This document shows positions 34,696-44,409 of a stretch of 64,000 nt of DNA, one piece after another; position 1 is the stretch's first letter; each line of letters opens with the position of its first letter. The stretch comes from Caldifarciminota bacterium (GTDB taxonomy: Bacteria > Hydrothermota > Tepidihabitantia > SM23-42): the NCBI GenBank assembly GCA_027026255.1, contig JALVOT010000018.1, positions 157,904-221,903 of the forward strand, read 5' to 3'. Below the pieces are notes generated by a model that ran no database searches, was not told where the DNA came from, and worked only from the letters and a program-made list of their open reading frames with translations. Both the position numbers and the translations under genes were made by a program.

Positions 34696-36081
34696 TTAAT
34701 TATCAACCGGTGCCTGGTCATAATATCGCTTCAGATATTCATCGCGAACCCGTTTCATCTCAGTCCTCGGCACCATCCGCAGTAATTCCCAGCCTAAATC
34801 CAGGGTCTGTTCAATGGTGCGGTCTTCAAATTCACCCTGGGATATATATCGTTCTTCAAAAACCTGGGCAAATTTCAGATATATCTTATCCCGGTCTGAA
34901 AGTGCTGCCTCACCCAGAATCACTGCCAGTTCCGCTGCCTCCTTACCACGGGCGTAGCAGGCAATCAACTGGTTAAAAAGGTCAGCATGGTCTTCCCTGG
35001 TCTTTCCCTTTCCAATCCCCTTATCCTTTAATCGAGACAGGGACTGCTGGACATCAACCGGTGGTGATACCTTTTTACGGTAAAGTCCCCGGGAAAGGAT
35101 TATCTGGCCCTCAGTAATATATCCAGTGAGGTCAGGAATCGGATGCGTCTTATCATCTTCAGGCATTGTAAGAATCGGAATCAGGGTGATTGAACCGTTT
35201 TTCCCCTTGATTCGGCCGGAACGTTCATAGATACTTGCCAGGTCAGTATAAAGATATCCAGGATAGCCCCGACGACCCGGTATCTCTTTTCGTGCTGCAG
35301 ATATCTCCCGCAATGCCTCAGCATAATTTGTCATATCAGAAAGGATGACAAGGATATGAAGGTGCTTCTCGAATGCCAGATATTCAGCAACCGTAAACGC
35401 CACCCGGGGTGTAGAGATTCTTTCAATTGCCGGGTCATCTGCAAGATTAAGAAAAAGCACAACCCTTTCCAATGCCCCGGACCTGGTAAAATCCTGGATA
35501 AAATAGTTTGCCTCCTCAAATGTAATACCCATCGCACCGAAGACCACAGCGAATTTTTCTTCCTTTCCCAGAACCTTTGCCTGACGCACAATCTGGGCGG
35601 CAACCCGGTTATGGGGCAGCCCGGAACCAGAAAATATCGGCAGCTTCTGTCCCCGCACCAAGGTATTTATCCCATCAATTGATGATATACCGGTCTGAAT
35701 AAACTCATCAGGATAATTACGCGCGGTCGGATTTATTGGGGCACCATTCACATCCCGCATCGCCTCAGGGATAATTTCAGGACCTTCATCCTTGGGCCTT
35801 CCCAAACCATCAAATACCCTGCCCAGCATCTCAGTAGATACTCCGATATGCAGGGTCTTGCCAAGAAATCTCACCCGGCAGTTCTGGACATCAATTCCTG
35901 TTGAACCTTCAAAAATCTGGACCAATGCCTTATCCTGATTCACCTCCAATATCCTTCCCCTCTTCTTTTCACCGCTACCGGTATAAATCTCGACAAGCTC
36001 CTCATATTTTGCACCGCTCACGCCTTCAACCAGAAGTAACGGACCCGAAACATTTTTGATACTGCTATACTCCTTTATCAT
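34696..36081 (-). CDS. atpB: V/A-type ATPase subunit B
   Basis: 461 residues, standard length. It has the [21 protein letters not shown] nucleotide-site loop without a Walker A lysine motif ([17 protein letters not shown]), as expected for the regulatory B subunit, and [23 protein letters not shown]. It alternates with subunit A in the peripheral head. Its ATG overlaps the atpA stop by 4 nt. Confidence 0.95.
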   Translation of the reverse strand: MIKEYSSIKNVSGPLLLVEGVSGAKYEELVEIYTGSGEKKRGRILEVNQDKALVQIFEGSTGIDVQNCRVRFLGKTLHIGVSTEMLGRVFDGLGRPKDEGPEIIPEAMRDVNGAPINPTARNYPDEFIQTGISSIDGINTLVRGQKLPIFSGSGLPHNRVAAQIVRQAKVLGKEEKFAVVFGAMGITFEEANYFIQDFTRSGALERVVLFLNLADDPAIERISTPRVAFTVAEYLAFEKHLHILVILSDMTNYAEALREISAARKEIPGRRGYPGYLYTDLASIYERSGRIKGKNGSITLIPILTMPEDDKTHPIPDLTGYITEGQIILSRGLYRKKVSPPVDVQQSLSRLKDKGIGKGKTREDHADLFNQLIACYARGKEAAELAVILGEAALSDRDKIYLKFAQVFEERYISQGEFEDRTIEQTLDLGWELLRMVPRTEMKRVRDEYLKRYYDQAPVDN

Positions 36082-37862
36082 CGGGATACCTCCTGTTTAA
36101 TCTTTCCTGCCTTCTCTATCAATTTTTCAAATGTCTGTTCAACTTCATCCCGTAATTCATCAAACTTTTGAAGTTCGGATTCTGGCAGATACTTCAGCCG
36201 GGCAATCTTATCCCTGATCTCCATCTTCACAATCTCGTCAAATGGCACACCATTTTTTAATGCCTGGCGTGCCTTATTGTAATTATACATACAGAGCATA
36301 AGCATCTTATACTGTTTTTTTAATGATGCATAGGTATCAATCTCATGAAATGCATTCTGATGCAGAAAGTCTTCACGAATAGAACGGGCACCCTCTAAGA
36401 CCAGTCGATCCTCAGGAGAAAGGGCATCAACTCCAATAAGCCTGACAATCTCCTGAAGTTCCGCCTCCTGTTCTAAAAGTCTCATCGCCTCTTTTGACAA
36501 TTCTGTAAAATCCTTTTCTGCCTTCTTATTCAAATCCTCAGCCAAGTCATCAGTATAAAGGGAATAGGAGTTAAGCCAGGAGATAGCGGGAAAATGGCGT
36601 TGATATGCGAGTTTATCCTCAAGACTCCAGAATACCTTGACCACCCTCAGGGTCGCCTGAACCACCGGGTCAGAGAGGTCACCACCGGGCGGTGAGACCG
36701 CACCGATTACACTGAGCGCCCCTTCTCTTTCAGGTCGACCCAGGGTCTTTACCCTTCCGGCCCTTTCATAGAATGAACTGACCCGGGCACCAAGATAAGC
36801 GGGATATCCCTCTTCACCGGGCATCTCTTCCAATCGGCCGGAGATTTCGCGCATCGCCTCAGCCCAGCGTGAAGTGGAATCAGCCATCACCGCAACTGAA
36901 TAACCCATATCCCGGAAATATTCAGCAATTGTAATACCGGTATAGACCGATGCCTCGCGTGCCGCAACCGGCATATTTGAGGTATTGGCAATAAGCACAG
37001 TTCTTTTCATCAATGATTCACCGGAAGCGGGGTCCTTAAGTTCCGGGAATTCAAGCAGCACATCGGTCATCTCATTACCCCGTTCACCACATCCAATATA
37101 GACAATAATCTCTGCATCAGCCCATTTTGCAAGCTGGTGCTGAATTACGGTTTTTCCTGAACCGAATGGACCTGGACAGCAAGCAGTACCACCCTTGGCA
37201 ATAGGGAAAAATGTATCAATCACCCTTTGCCCGGTTGAAAGAATAAGCTCCGGTGCAAGCCTCGTTTTATAAGGTCTCGGTACCCGAACCGGCCATCTCT
37301 GCATCATAGTTAATTTAATATTTCCGTCTTCAGTCTCCAATTCACAGACTGCATCAGTGACCAGGAATTTTCCTGACTTTATATTTTTCACCTTACCCTT
37401 CATCCCCGGAGGAACCATAATCTTATGCACAACCAGACTGGTCTCCTTAACTTCACCGATAATATCTCCAGGTTCAACTGCATCACCTTTTTTAACCAGA
37501 GGTTTAAATTCCCATTTTATATCCCTACCCAATGCCGGAACCTCAACACCCCGTGTAATATTATCTCCGGTCTTATCCCGAATAATATCAAGCGGCCTTT
37601 GTATGCCATCAAATATCGATTCAATCAGTCCCGGACCGAGTTCCACAAATAACGGCTGATCAGTAAAATAGACCGGCTCACCGGGACCGATACCTGAGGT
37701 ATCCTCGTATACCTGGATTGATGCCTCATCTTCATTAAGACCGATTATCTCACCCACCAACCTCTCTTTGCTGACTCTGACCACATCAAACATCTTTGAA
37801 CCGGTCATTCCCCGGGCAATCACCAACGGTCCTGAGACCTTAATTATCTCACCCTGTCTCAT
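36078..37862 (-). CDS. atpA: V/A-type ATPase catalytic subunit A
   Basis: 594 residues. The catalytic P-loop GPFGSGKT is at about 231-238, the glutamate-containing [11 protein letters not shown] after it, and [21 protein letters not shown] later. The ~90-residue non-homologous insertion typical of A subunits ([19 protein letters not shown]...) is present. It hydrolyses or makes ATP at the membrane, coupled to H+ or Na+ movement. The ion-binding ring subunit is not in this window, so ion choice is unknown. Confidence 0.97.
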   Translation of the reverse strand: MRQGEIIKVSGPLVIARGMTGSKMFDVVRVSKERLVGEIIGLNEDEASIQVYEDTSGIGPGEPVYFTDQPLFVELGPGLIESIFDGIQRPLDIIRDKTGDNITRGVEVPALGRDIKWEFKPLVKKGDAVEPGDIIGEVKETSLVVHKIMVPPGMKGKVKNIKSGKFLVTDAVCELETEDGNIKLTMMQRWPVRVPRPYKTRLAPELILSTGQRVIDTFFPIAKGGTACCPGPFGSGKTVIQHQLAKWADAEIIVYIGCGERGNEMTDVLLEFPELKDPASGESLMKRTVLIANTSNMPVAAREASVYTGITIAEYFRDMGYSVAVMADSTSRWAEAMREISGRLEEMPGEEGYPAYLGARVSSFYERAGRVKTLGRPEREGALSVIGAVSPPGGDLSDPVVQATLRVVKVFWSLEDKLAYQRHFPAISWLNSYSLYTDDLAEDLNKKAEKDFTELSKEAMRLLEQEAELQEIVRLIGVDALSPEDRLVLEGARSIREDFLHQNAFHEIDTYASLKKQYKMLMLCMYNYNKARQALKNGVPFDEIVKMEIRDKIARLKYLPESELQKFDELRDEVEQTFEKLIEKAGKIKQEVSR

Positions 37863-38183
37863 CTATTCCTCCAGAAAGATATCTGCACCAACTGCCTTTT
37901 TGATCACTCCCCTAATCCTTTCAATGGCAAATTTTGTTTTTCCCCGACCTGAAGGAATGGGGATTAAGCAGGGAGTGGTTTCAGTGCGATATTTTGATAA
38001 TAATGTGCTCAATTCATCAATAAACTCTTCGCTAAAGAATATGATTTTTGTGTTTTCCTGAATCAGTTTCTCAACCACCTCAAGACATTCCCCCTTATTA
38101 GTATAAACAACCTTTGCACCGGTCGCCAGAAACGGCATCACGGTCTCTCTTTTACCAACAATCGCCAATGTGCTACCAGACAT
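37863..38183 (-). CDS. atpF: V/A-type ATPase subunit F
   Basis: 106 residues with LAIVGKRETVMPFLATGAKVV at the start, a Rossmann-like alternation, and IIFFSEEFIDEL, all as in subunit F. It binds subunit D in the central stalk. Its start overlaps the subunit C stop by 11 nt and it ends directly before atpA. Confidence 0.9.
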   Translation of the reverse strand: MSGSTLAIVGKRETVMPFLATGAKVVYTNKGECLEVVEKLIQENTKIIFFSEEFIDELSTLLSKYRTETTPCLIPIPSGRGKTKFAIERIRGVIKKAVGADIFLEE

Positions 38184-39087
38184 CAGGGATGCTCTCCTTT
38201 ATATTTTCTACGGGAATCTGATTCAACTTACCCCAGTAGACCTGACGCAACTTTTTAATCTCGGCAAGTTTGAATTCATAATAACCGAATAGCGGTTCAA
38301 CCCCGAACGCCATCCTGCGAGCCTGGAGCAAAAACTGTAGACGCCTCTCCTCACACAACCTTTCCAATCTCAAAAATGAACCTTTTTCTGCAATATAGGC
38401 ACCGCCTTTTTCCACGATTGCCTGATACGGTGTGGTGAAAAAGGACCGGCCGATCTGTTTATACTCCGTATTAAGATTGGCAATAAAAAGCTCTTTCTTC
38501 AAAGAACCATAAGGTATATATACATTATCAAAGATGTCGCGTCTCTCTTCAAACTGCCGGGCACGGAAAAAACTGACAATATTCTGTAAATCAAAATAGA
38601 GTTTATAATACTCAGAGAAAAATGCAGCAAATTGGGCAGTTTCTGAAATATACTTACAGAGAATTCTATCCAGGGAAGTGGAAAGGATAAATGGGTTATG
38701 GTCTGAAGTATACCTTGCAACAGCATCAATCACCTCAGGTAAGGTTTCAACTTCAGAATACTCCTGAGGATATAAGAGTTCCTCACCCCCTCCTTTTAAC
38801 TGAACCTTCAGATTATGTATCTGCTCTGGCCAGTCCAGAAACTTTTTGACCTCTAAGGTGATGCAGTGTTTATTAAAAAAATCTTTTATCTCCTTCGCAC
38901 CGTTCTCCAGTCCCTCAGGTATATCCTTATATCCTGCATAACCGGTATCAGCAAGGATGGCAGGAAAACTTTTCAAATCCCCGGCAATAAGCCGGTCAAA
39001 ATGGCTCCGATTAAGCAGCCTTGCCTCACGCGCCCGGATTATGCCGTTCACATATGTATACCTTGTATCTTCGGTTCCTGGAATCAT
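38173..39087 (-). CDS. atpC: V/A-type ATPase subunit C
   Basis: 304 residues, mostly helical. It begins YTYVNGIIRAREARLLNRSHFDRLIAG and contains FFRARQFEERRD and EPLFGYYEFKLAEIKKLRQVYWGKLN, matching the AC39/subunit C family that sockets the central stalk onto the membrane ring. It overlaps the 92-residue protein gene by 4 nt. Subunits E, G/H, I and K are not in this operon. Confidence 0.9.
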   Translation of the reverse strand: MIPGTEDTRYTYVNGIIRAREARLLNRSHFDRLIAGDLKSFPAILADTGYAGYKDIPEGLENGAKEIKDFFNKHCITLEVKKFLDWPEQIHNLKVQLKGGGEELLYPQEYSEVETLPEVIDAVARYTSDHNPFILSTSLDRILCKYISETAQFAAFFSEYYKLYFDLQNIVSFFRARQFEERRDIFDNVYIPYGSLKKELFIANLNTEYKQIGRSFFTTPYQAIVEKGGAYIAEKGSFLRLERLCEERRLQFLLQARRMAFGVEPLFGYYEFKLAEIKKLRQVYWGKLNQIPVENIKESIPDVW

Positions 39088-39362
39088 CTTGAATGAGTAA
39101 TCTTTATTATCTCACCCGCCTCATCAATAGTGACATTGAGGATTCGCTCGATCGATGCATTATCAACGGTCTGCACAACCTTACGAAAACTGAGTTGATA
39201 AACACGACGGAATTCCTTGGCAACACCCAGGGATAATTTCTTATATAGTTTATCCTGGGGTCTGATTTTCTTCTCAGTTATCTTCGGCTTTACACCCTTA
39301 AATTCGGGAAAGTCCCTTGTAATCTGTTTGGTTATTCGTTTCATCTGGCTCTGGCTAAACAC
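39084..39362 (-). CDS. Unknown 92-residue protein in the V/A-ATPase operon
   Basis: The protein is basic (DFPEFKGVKPKITEKKIRPQDKLYKKLS) with a C-terminal beta-like segment (ERILNVTIDEAGEIIKITHSR). It occupies the place where subunit E is often found, but it is half that length and lacks the long helical N-terminus of subunit E. It overlaps the peptidase gene by 22 nt and subunit C by 4 nt. No function is assigned. Confidence 0.6.
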   Translation of the reverse strand: MFSQSQMKRITKQITRDFPEFKGVKPKITEKKIRPQDKLYKKLSLGVAKEFRRVYQLSFRKVVQTVDNASIERILNVTIDEAGEIIKITHSR

Positions 39363-40414
39363 CGATTATCTCCTTTACTTGATTTTAATCTCAGGGTCGG
39401 ATCACCATAAAGCACAAACTGAAGCAGTGTCTTCTGGTCGTCGTCATCAAGAAATCCATGACGCCTTATCGCCTTACGGGCGAAATCGAGTTTGGCATTT
39501 TTGAAACTCTCGCCAAGATTAAGACCCTGATTAAGATATTCAAAAAAGTATTTTACCAGAAGGTCGGCCTCACTTGAGGGTGGAACTGCCGGCCCATAGG
39601 CGATTGTGGTTGAACCACAAAAACCTAAAACTTTGGGCTGGGATAAAAATTTGAGGCTGATTGCCCTTTCTTCATCTTTATTAATAATATACGCACCATA
39701 ACAGGCCTCAGACGCCACGACCCCGGATGCATCTTTGATATTATCCGGGCTCAGGGCAATCGGATAATTTTCTCCATCCTGGCCATACCAGTTTGATGAA
39801 AACTTACTGCCGTGGACATTAAAATATAAAAACCTCTTTTTTCTAAGCCATTGTGATTTAAATCGATTACTGGTTACCGGCGGTGATGTCATCAGCTCTT
39901 CCTTTTTACCTATCCGCTGGTAAACATTCTCGGACGCCCTTTTCCAGACCCGGGCGCTCAGACCAAAACTTGAAGAAAAGTTGCTGGATTTCTTAAGTTG
40001 TTGAACAATAAAATCTGCAGAATGATTATCCGGAATGCGTGCACAAACCCTTTCCGGAATTAAATAGTCATCATCCCTTGATGCATATGGGCTATCTGAA
40101 AGCACCTCTTTATCACTATCCGCACAGGGATTCTTTAGTCTGAAAAATGGCACCACCCGGTCTCCACCCAGGAGCAAAAGATAATCAATGACCCCCCACC
40201 GCCTTTCTATCTTCTGGATAAAACTGCGGATTGATACCGGCTTTTTTATCTTTAACGGCTTTATCCGAAATTGATTTGAACGGTCATAATAGATGAACAA
40301 AATCTTAAAGTTCTTCTTTGTATTAATAAATGATTTCACGACCCTTTCAACCTTCTTGAGGTTACCAATCTGGGCCTTAAGCGCAGTCTTAGAACTCAGT
40401 ATTAACATCCGCAC
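39341..40414 (-). CDS. Gingipain-like (C25/caspase-fold) peptidase, no signal peptide
   Basis: 357 residues. YLLLLGGDRVVPFF, DSPYASRDDDYLIPERVCARIPD, YFNVHGSKF (His201), VASEACYGAY (Cys238), and a C-terminal QFVLYGDPTLRL are the C25 pattern, with the His-Cys dyad complete. C25 enzymes are normally secreted; this one has no signal peptide or sorting domain, so it is predicted cytoplasmic. The start is GTG at 40414 or ATG at 40408. It is the first gene of the V/A-ATPase operon, an unusual position. Confidence 0.75.
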   Translation of the reverse strand: MRMLILSSKTALKAQIGNLKKVERVVKSFINTKKNFKILFIYYDRSNQFRIKPLKIKKPVSIRSFIQKIERRWGVIDYLLLLGGDRVVPFFRLKNPCADSDKEVLSDSPYASRDDDYLIPERVCARIPDNHSADFIVQQLKKSSNFSSSFGLSARVWKRASENVYQRIGKKEELMTSPPVTSNRFKSQWLRKKRFLYFNVHGSKFSSNWYGQDGENYPIALSPDNIKDASGVVASEACYGAYIINKDEERAISLKFLSQPKVLGFCGSTTIAYGPAVPPSSEADLLVKYFFEYLNQGLNLGESFKNAKLDFARKAIRRHGFLDDDDQKTLLQFVLYGDPTLRLKSSKGDNRCLARAR

Positions 40415-40419
40415 CGCTG

Positions 40420-40447
40420 ATTATAGCCAAAATAATCGCTATGTCAA
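40420..40447 (-). promoter_or_regulatory. V/A-ATPase operon promoter, consensus, probably leaderless
   Basis: Minus strand TTGACA (40447-40442), 16-bp spacer, TATAAT (40425-40420): both hexamers perfect. Only 5 nt separate the -10 box from the GTG at 40414. Upstream DNA to 40638 shows no other feature. Confidence 0.8.
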
Positions 40448-40647
40448 TGATGGGAAAATCTTATCCGGATTAAAACCCTGACCGGCTGGCCGGGAACCCC
40501 CCATCGCTCACTCTTTTTTAAACCTTTAACTTTTTTGACAGGTTGTGTATTCATATCCCGATTACAGCAGAATTGAAAAATCGTCAAAAAGAATTAATTA
40601 AAATTCCAGTTTCACAAAAACCCATTCTCGGTCGAACGATTAAGATA

Positions 40648-41000
40648 CTGATTCCTCTCCACTTTTTTCATTATGCCTCCTTGATTAATTGCAACGGTAT
40701 TCTGAACAGAATAAACTTCCCTTAGATTATTAAACTAAGATGAAAAATATTCAACAACTTCGTTTTACTTTTTTTATATTATTTTATTGGTCATTTGAAA
40801 AATTTCTTTACCATCTTCGCCCGGTTCCATTTTTCTCAGCGCGGGCGGCGTCCCCGCCGCCCGCTGGAGGTTTGTCATTCTTAACTCGTTTCAGAATCTC
40901 CGGCAGCTCGCCAGGCGTTCCTGCCTCGGGGCGGGACGCCCCTCGGCTATATTGTAACATAGTTTACAAAAAACCGGGACAAAAAGTGGAGAGGAGTCAG
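40648..41000. mobile_element. MITE-like element, copy 2 (353 bp, inverted relative to copies 1 and 3)
   Basis: Inverted ends CTGATTCCTCTCCACTTTTT and AAAAAGTGGAGAGGAGTCAG, with 9-bp duplication ATTAAGATA (40639-40647, 41001-41009). The same GC palindromes are present. The outward module lies on the minus strand: TTGAAT-N17-AATAAT (40754-40726), AGGAGG (40681-40676) and ATG (40671-40669). The right-hand duplication contains the stop codon of the cyclase gene. Confidence 0.85.
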
Positions 41001-41001
41001 A

Positions 41002-42660
41002 TTAAGATATGAGCCCACGCACATCATAGACCTCAACTGCCTGACTGATGTTTTTGAGTTGAACCGGGTGGAGGTGCTTTGCAACAATATCATCCCTGGT
41101 CAATTCATAAGTGGATTTGCTGATCAATATCTGACCCGGCTGGGCAATATTTTCCAATCGGGAGGCAAGATTTACCGCTGCTGAGACAACGGTATATTCC
41201 ATTCGATTGATGTTTCCGATATTACCGGCAATCACCTCACCCGTATTTATTCCGATACCGATTTCAAATTTATCAATCTCTGATATGTGATGTTTTTTCT
41301 GCCATTCCTGTTTCAATCTAATCACCTCTTTTTTCATATCCAGGGCCGCCTTTATCGCCCGCAGCGGGTCATCATTGTGGGAAACCGGTGCACCAAATAT
41401 TGCCATTACACAATCACCAATGTACTTATCAAGGGTTCCTTCATATTTGAATACCACTTCAGTCATCGCACTTAAAAAATCATTCAGAATCTGAACCGCG
41501 ATAAAAGGGTCGATCTTTTCTGTAAATGAAGTATAACCGCGGATATCACAGAAGAGAATAGTGGCGGTCCGGTATTCACCACCTAAGGCAATCGATTTTT
41601 CATCGGTCATAATCTTTTTGACTACCGAAGGTGAAAAGAATCTCTGGAGTCGATTTCTTAATCTTTCCTCTTTCTGTGCCTTCTCATATAACCGGGCATT
41701 TTCTATCGCAATTGCTGCTTCATTGGCAAAGGAACTTATAAAATTTATATCATAACGGTCGAATTGTCTCTGGCCGATGGGATTATCAAGATAAAGGACT
41801 CCGATTCGGCCCCCTTTTTTGGCTATTAAGGGGGCACATACAACAGCACCAATCGCATAACTTACAACACTCGGCTGGTTCTTAAAGCGTTCATCATTTT
41901 TTGCATCATCCGTGGTGACAACGGTCGCCTTTTCAAATGCAGTTCGGGCGATGGAACCGCTGATATCGGATACATCAGAAACCTCAATCTCACTTCCCAT
42001 ATTACGGGCAACCTTGATATGGAGTTTTTTCTCTTTCTCATTGTAGAGCATTATAAACCCACGCCGGGCGCGAACGATTTTCAAAGCCAGGTCCATCAAC
42101 AAATTCAAAAGGACATTCAAGTCAAACACAAAGTTGATTATCTTAGCCACCTCACAGAGGGTATCAGCCACCTCCTTTGATTTTTCGGCCTCAGCAAGTT
42201 TTCTTTGATAGATGATAAAACTGCTCTTCAGTTCTTTCACGCTGCGCAGCAGTTCTTCTTTTTTACCGCCCTTTACCAATAATTGTTCCAATGAATTAAT
42301 CCTCTCTATGAGGTCAACCCGGAGCCGGGTTCTTGAAGATGATGTTCCGGCACTCTCCAGCTGCTGAAGTTTTTTTTCGTCAACAAATGTTATCAAGGTA
42401 TTACCCACCTGAATTTCGTCTCCATAATTAAGGAACCTTTCTTCAATCTTCTCACCATTAACAAATGTTCCATATCGGCTGTTTCGGTCCCTTATGACGA
42501 ATTTTGTCCCCCTTTTAATCACCTCGGCATGATACCGGGAAACAAATATGTCATCAATAACCACATCATTGTTTTCCAATCGACCCAGGGTAAGATTTTT
42601 TTTATCCAGTTTTATTATCTGGGTCTCATCATCAATCCTGTGGATTAAAAGAACGGGCAT
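41002..42660 (-). CDS. Adenylate/guanylate cyclase with FHA and GAF domains
   Basis: 552 residues. An FHA domain (~1-95: TLGRLENNDVVIDDIFVSRYHAEV, RDRNSRYGTFVNGEKIEE) is followed by a coiled coil, a GAF domain (~165-320) and a class III nucleotide cyclase domain (~350-545: TILFCDIRGYTSFTEKI, GDCVMAIFGAP, INTGEVIAGNIG, AAVNLASRLE). Metal-binding Asp residues are present, so it is probably active. FHA binds phosphothreonine, matching the Ser/Thr kinase that begins this operon. The stop codon lies in the target duplication of MITE copy 2. Confidence 0.92.
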   Translation of the reverse strand: MPVLLIHRIDDETQIIKLDKKNLTLGRLENNDVVIDDIFVSRYHAEVIKRGTKFVIRDRNSRYGTFVNGEKIEERFLNYGDEIQVGNTLITFVDEKKLQQLESAGTSSSRTRLRVDLIERINSLEQLLVKGGKKEELLRSVKELKSSFIIYQRKLAEAEKSKEVADTLCEVAKIINFVFDLNVLLNLLMDLALKIVRARRGFIMLYNEKEKKLHIKVARNMGSEIEVSDVSDISGSIARTAFEKATVVTTDDAKNDERFKNQPSVVSYAIGAVVCAPLIAKKGGRIGVLYLDNPIGQRQFDRYDINFISSFANEAAIAIENARLYEKAQKEERLRNRLQRFFSPSVVKKIMTDEKSIALGGEYRTATILFCDIRGYTSFTEKIDPFIAVQILNDFLSAMTEVVFKYEGTLDKYIGDCVMAIFGAPVSHNDDPLRAIKAALDMKKEVIRLKQEWQKKHHISEIDKFEIGIGINTGEVIAGNIGNINRMEYTVVSAAVNLASRLENIAQPGQILISKSTYELTRDDIVAKHLHPVQLKNISQAVEVYDVRGLIS

Positions 42661-42663
42661 TAT

Positions 42664-43566
42664 TTAGGGAGTGATGGTAATATCGTCGAAACTTACTGAA
42701 ATCGGTCTATGAGAACTGGTAAGCCACAGACCTATAAACCCATGTGAGAAAGTGGTATCATCTAATTCAAAAAGCGGTTCGTGGTTTAGTAATACCTTAA
42801 TATGGTTTCCTCTAAATTCCACCTCAAAAGTATGCCAGGTTTCTGTTGCAAGGGAGCGATTGATTATCTTCAAATATTGTATATTACCATTTTCCATCTT
42901 TACAAGTTTTAATTCATCCGGGAAAATCTGAAGACGATAATGATTAATCGAATCGACATATCGGAGTAAAAAACCTGTTTTCCATTCACTGCCCGGGCCG
43001 GGTAGAATTTTAATCTTACCTTCAAACAAGAAATCATCAAAATCTTTCTCAAACAGTGACATTCCGGGACTGTTTCTGGCTGAACCGGTGTAAACATTTG
43101 GAGCAGAATGAAAATCTGAAGGGTCTTCAGTAATTTCCCAATTTCCGGCTTTAACATTGAAGCCTTCAGGTTCCTGGGTCCCGACCGATTCAGATTCAAA
43201 ATCCAGGTAGATTTTCTTAAACTGAATCTCGAAGTCATCTACTCTAAAACCGGCGGGCAGACTTTCCGGATAAAATTCAACCGATTGATAGTATCCTGCC
43301 TCCGCAACGATTTTATAGATTCCCGGGTCGATTGTTTTGAATTCAAAAAAACCCTGATCATTACTCACCGTTTCATCATAGACGACTGAATCTTCTAACA
43401 GTTTTACCACGGCATCCTTTAGAGATGCGTTTTCAAAATCATAGGTATAACCGGCTAAGTACGCCTTATCTGGATTATCCGGGTCAAATTTATTATCCCG
43501 GACCGGCTTCAAGCAGGTCGTTGTCAGGGTCAGTAAAATAGGCAGTATAATAAAAAACTTCTTCAT
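42664..43566 (-). CDS. Lipoprotein with carboxypeptidase-regulatory-like and LamG/DUF1080-like domains
   Basis: 300 residues. The signal peptide ends ILLTLTTTC, a probable though imperfect lipobox. A regulatory-like beta domain (~37-105: AGYTYDFENASLKDAVVKL...DNQGFFEFKT-type pattern) is followed by a concanavalin-like domain (~150-300: ETWHTFEVEFRGNHIKVLLN, DDITITP). It likely sits in the outer or inner membrane facing the periplasm and may bind a carbohydrate. It lies between the TPR protein and the cyclase in the signalling operon. Confidence 0.7.
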   Translation of the reverse strand: MKKFFIILPILLTLTTTCLKPVRDNKFDPDNPDKAYLAGYTYDFENASLKDAVVKLLEDSVVYDETVSNDQGFFEFKTIDPGIYKIVAEAGYYQSVEFYPESLPAGFRVDDFEIQFKKIYLDFESESVGTQEPEGFNVKAGNWEITEDPSDFHSAPNVYTGSARNSPGMSLFEKDFDDFLFEGKIKILPGPGSEWKTGFLLRYVDSINHYRLQIFPDELKLVKMENGNIQYLKIINRSLATETWHTFEVEFRGNHIKVLLNHEPLFELDDTTFSHGFIGLWLTSSHRPISVSFDDITITP

Positions 43567-43576
43567 AATTTCCTCC

Positions 43577-44398
43577 TTAAAAATTTATATTATAGCCGAT
43601 GCCAAAGCGGTCATTACTGAAACCACAGTAAAGACCGGCGGGATTCCTCATTGATGTCCCGGGCTTTATCTTTGTAAAAACCACATCATAGATGTTATAG
43701 AAATAGAATCCGGCTGAAGCAATAAACAGAAATGCCGATGCATTGTGCCAGATTTTATATGCCTGATACTTTGAATCCATTTCGTCTTTATTGCCAGCCG
43801 GGACATTCCGGTATGCATTATGAGTTGATTCCCGAATCAGCAGCGAAACAGCGGTTGAGCCAAAAAGCCCGGCTGAAATAATCATCATCCTTTTCGCCTT
43901 GCCTGATTCTCCTTTATAAAGCTGACCCCAGCCAGGCACCAGGCAGGACCGCATTGTTGCCCTGAAGGTATTTATCGCTGGTGTCCGGGGTATTGTCTTT
44001 TTCACCGGTTTCAGCTTTGGTGGAGATCCAGTCTTCTTCATCTCTGCCCTGGCTTCTTCAAAGACCTTGATAATCTTTGGTGATACTGTCGCCGGGTCCA
44101 GTTCCAGAGCAGGATTCAACCCAAGTGCCTTTTTAAATTGAACCCTTGCCTTTCTGTTGTCACCAAATGCGACATAACTAAAACCAAGGTATTTATATAC
44201 CTCCGCCTGCTCGGAATCCTTGAACTGTTTACGATGGAGAAGTGCATTTTCCAGTTCTTTTATGGCATTTTCATATTCACCGTTATAGTAAAATTTTTTC
44301 GCCCGGTCCAGCATACTCTTCAGGGAATCCTCAGGAACGGTTTGACCGAGGACAAGACCGAAGATAAAAAGTATGGACAATACAATTGCACGACTCAT
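43577..44398 (-). CDS. TPR protein with DUF5683-like membrane region
   Basis: 273 residues: a signal peptide (to about residue 18), TPR-like helices (~25-110: YNGEYENAIKELENAL, YKYLGFSYVAFGDNRKARVQFKKAL) and then SCLVPGWGQLYKGESGKAKRMM with two or three membrane helices, as in DUF5683 proteins. It may scaffold envelope partners. It is placed directly after the PEGA kinase gene, with GGAGG upstream. Confidence 0.75.
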   Translation of the reverse strand: MSRAIVLSILFIFGLVLGQTVPEDSLKSMLDRAKKFYYNGEYENAIKELENALLHRKQFKDSEQAEVYKYLGFSYVAFGDNRKARVQFKKALGLNPALELDPATVSPKIIKVFEEARAEMKKTGSPPKLKPVKKTIPRTPAINTFRATMRSCLVPGWGQLYKGESGKAKRMMIISAGLFGSTAVSLLIRESTHNAYRNVPAGNKDEMDSKYQAYKIWHNASAFLFIASAGFYFYNIYDVVFTKIKPGTSMRNPAGLYCGFSNDRFGIGYNINF

Positions 44399-44409
44399 AA
44401 AACCTCCTC

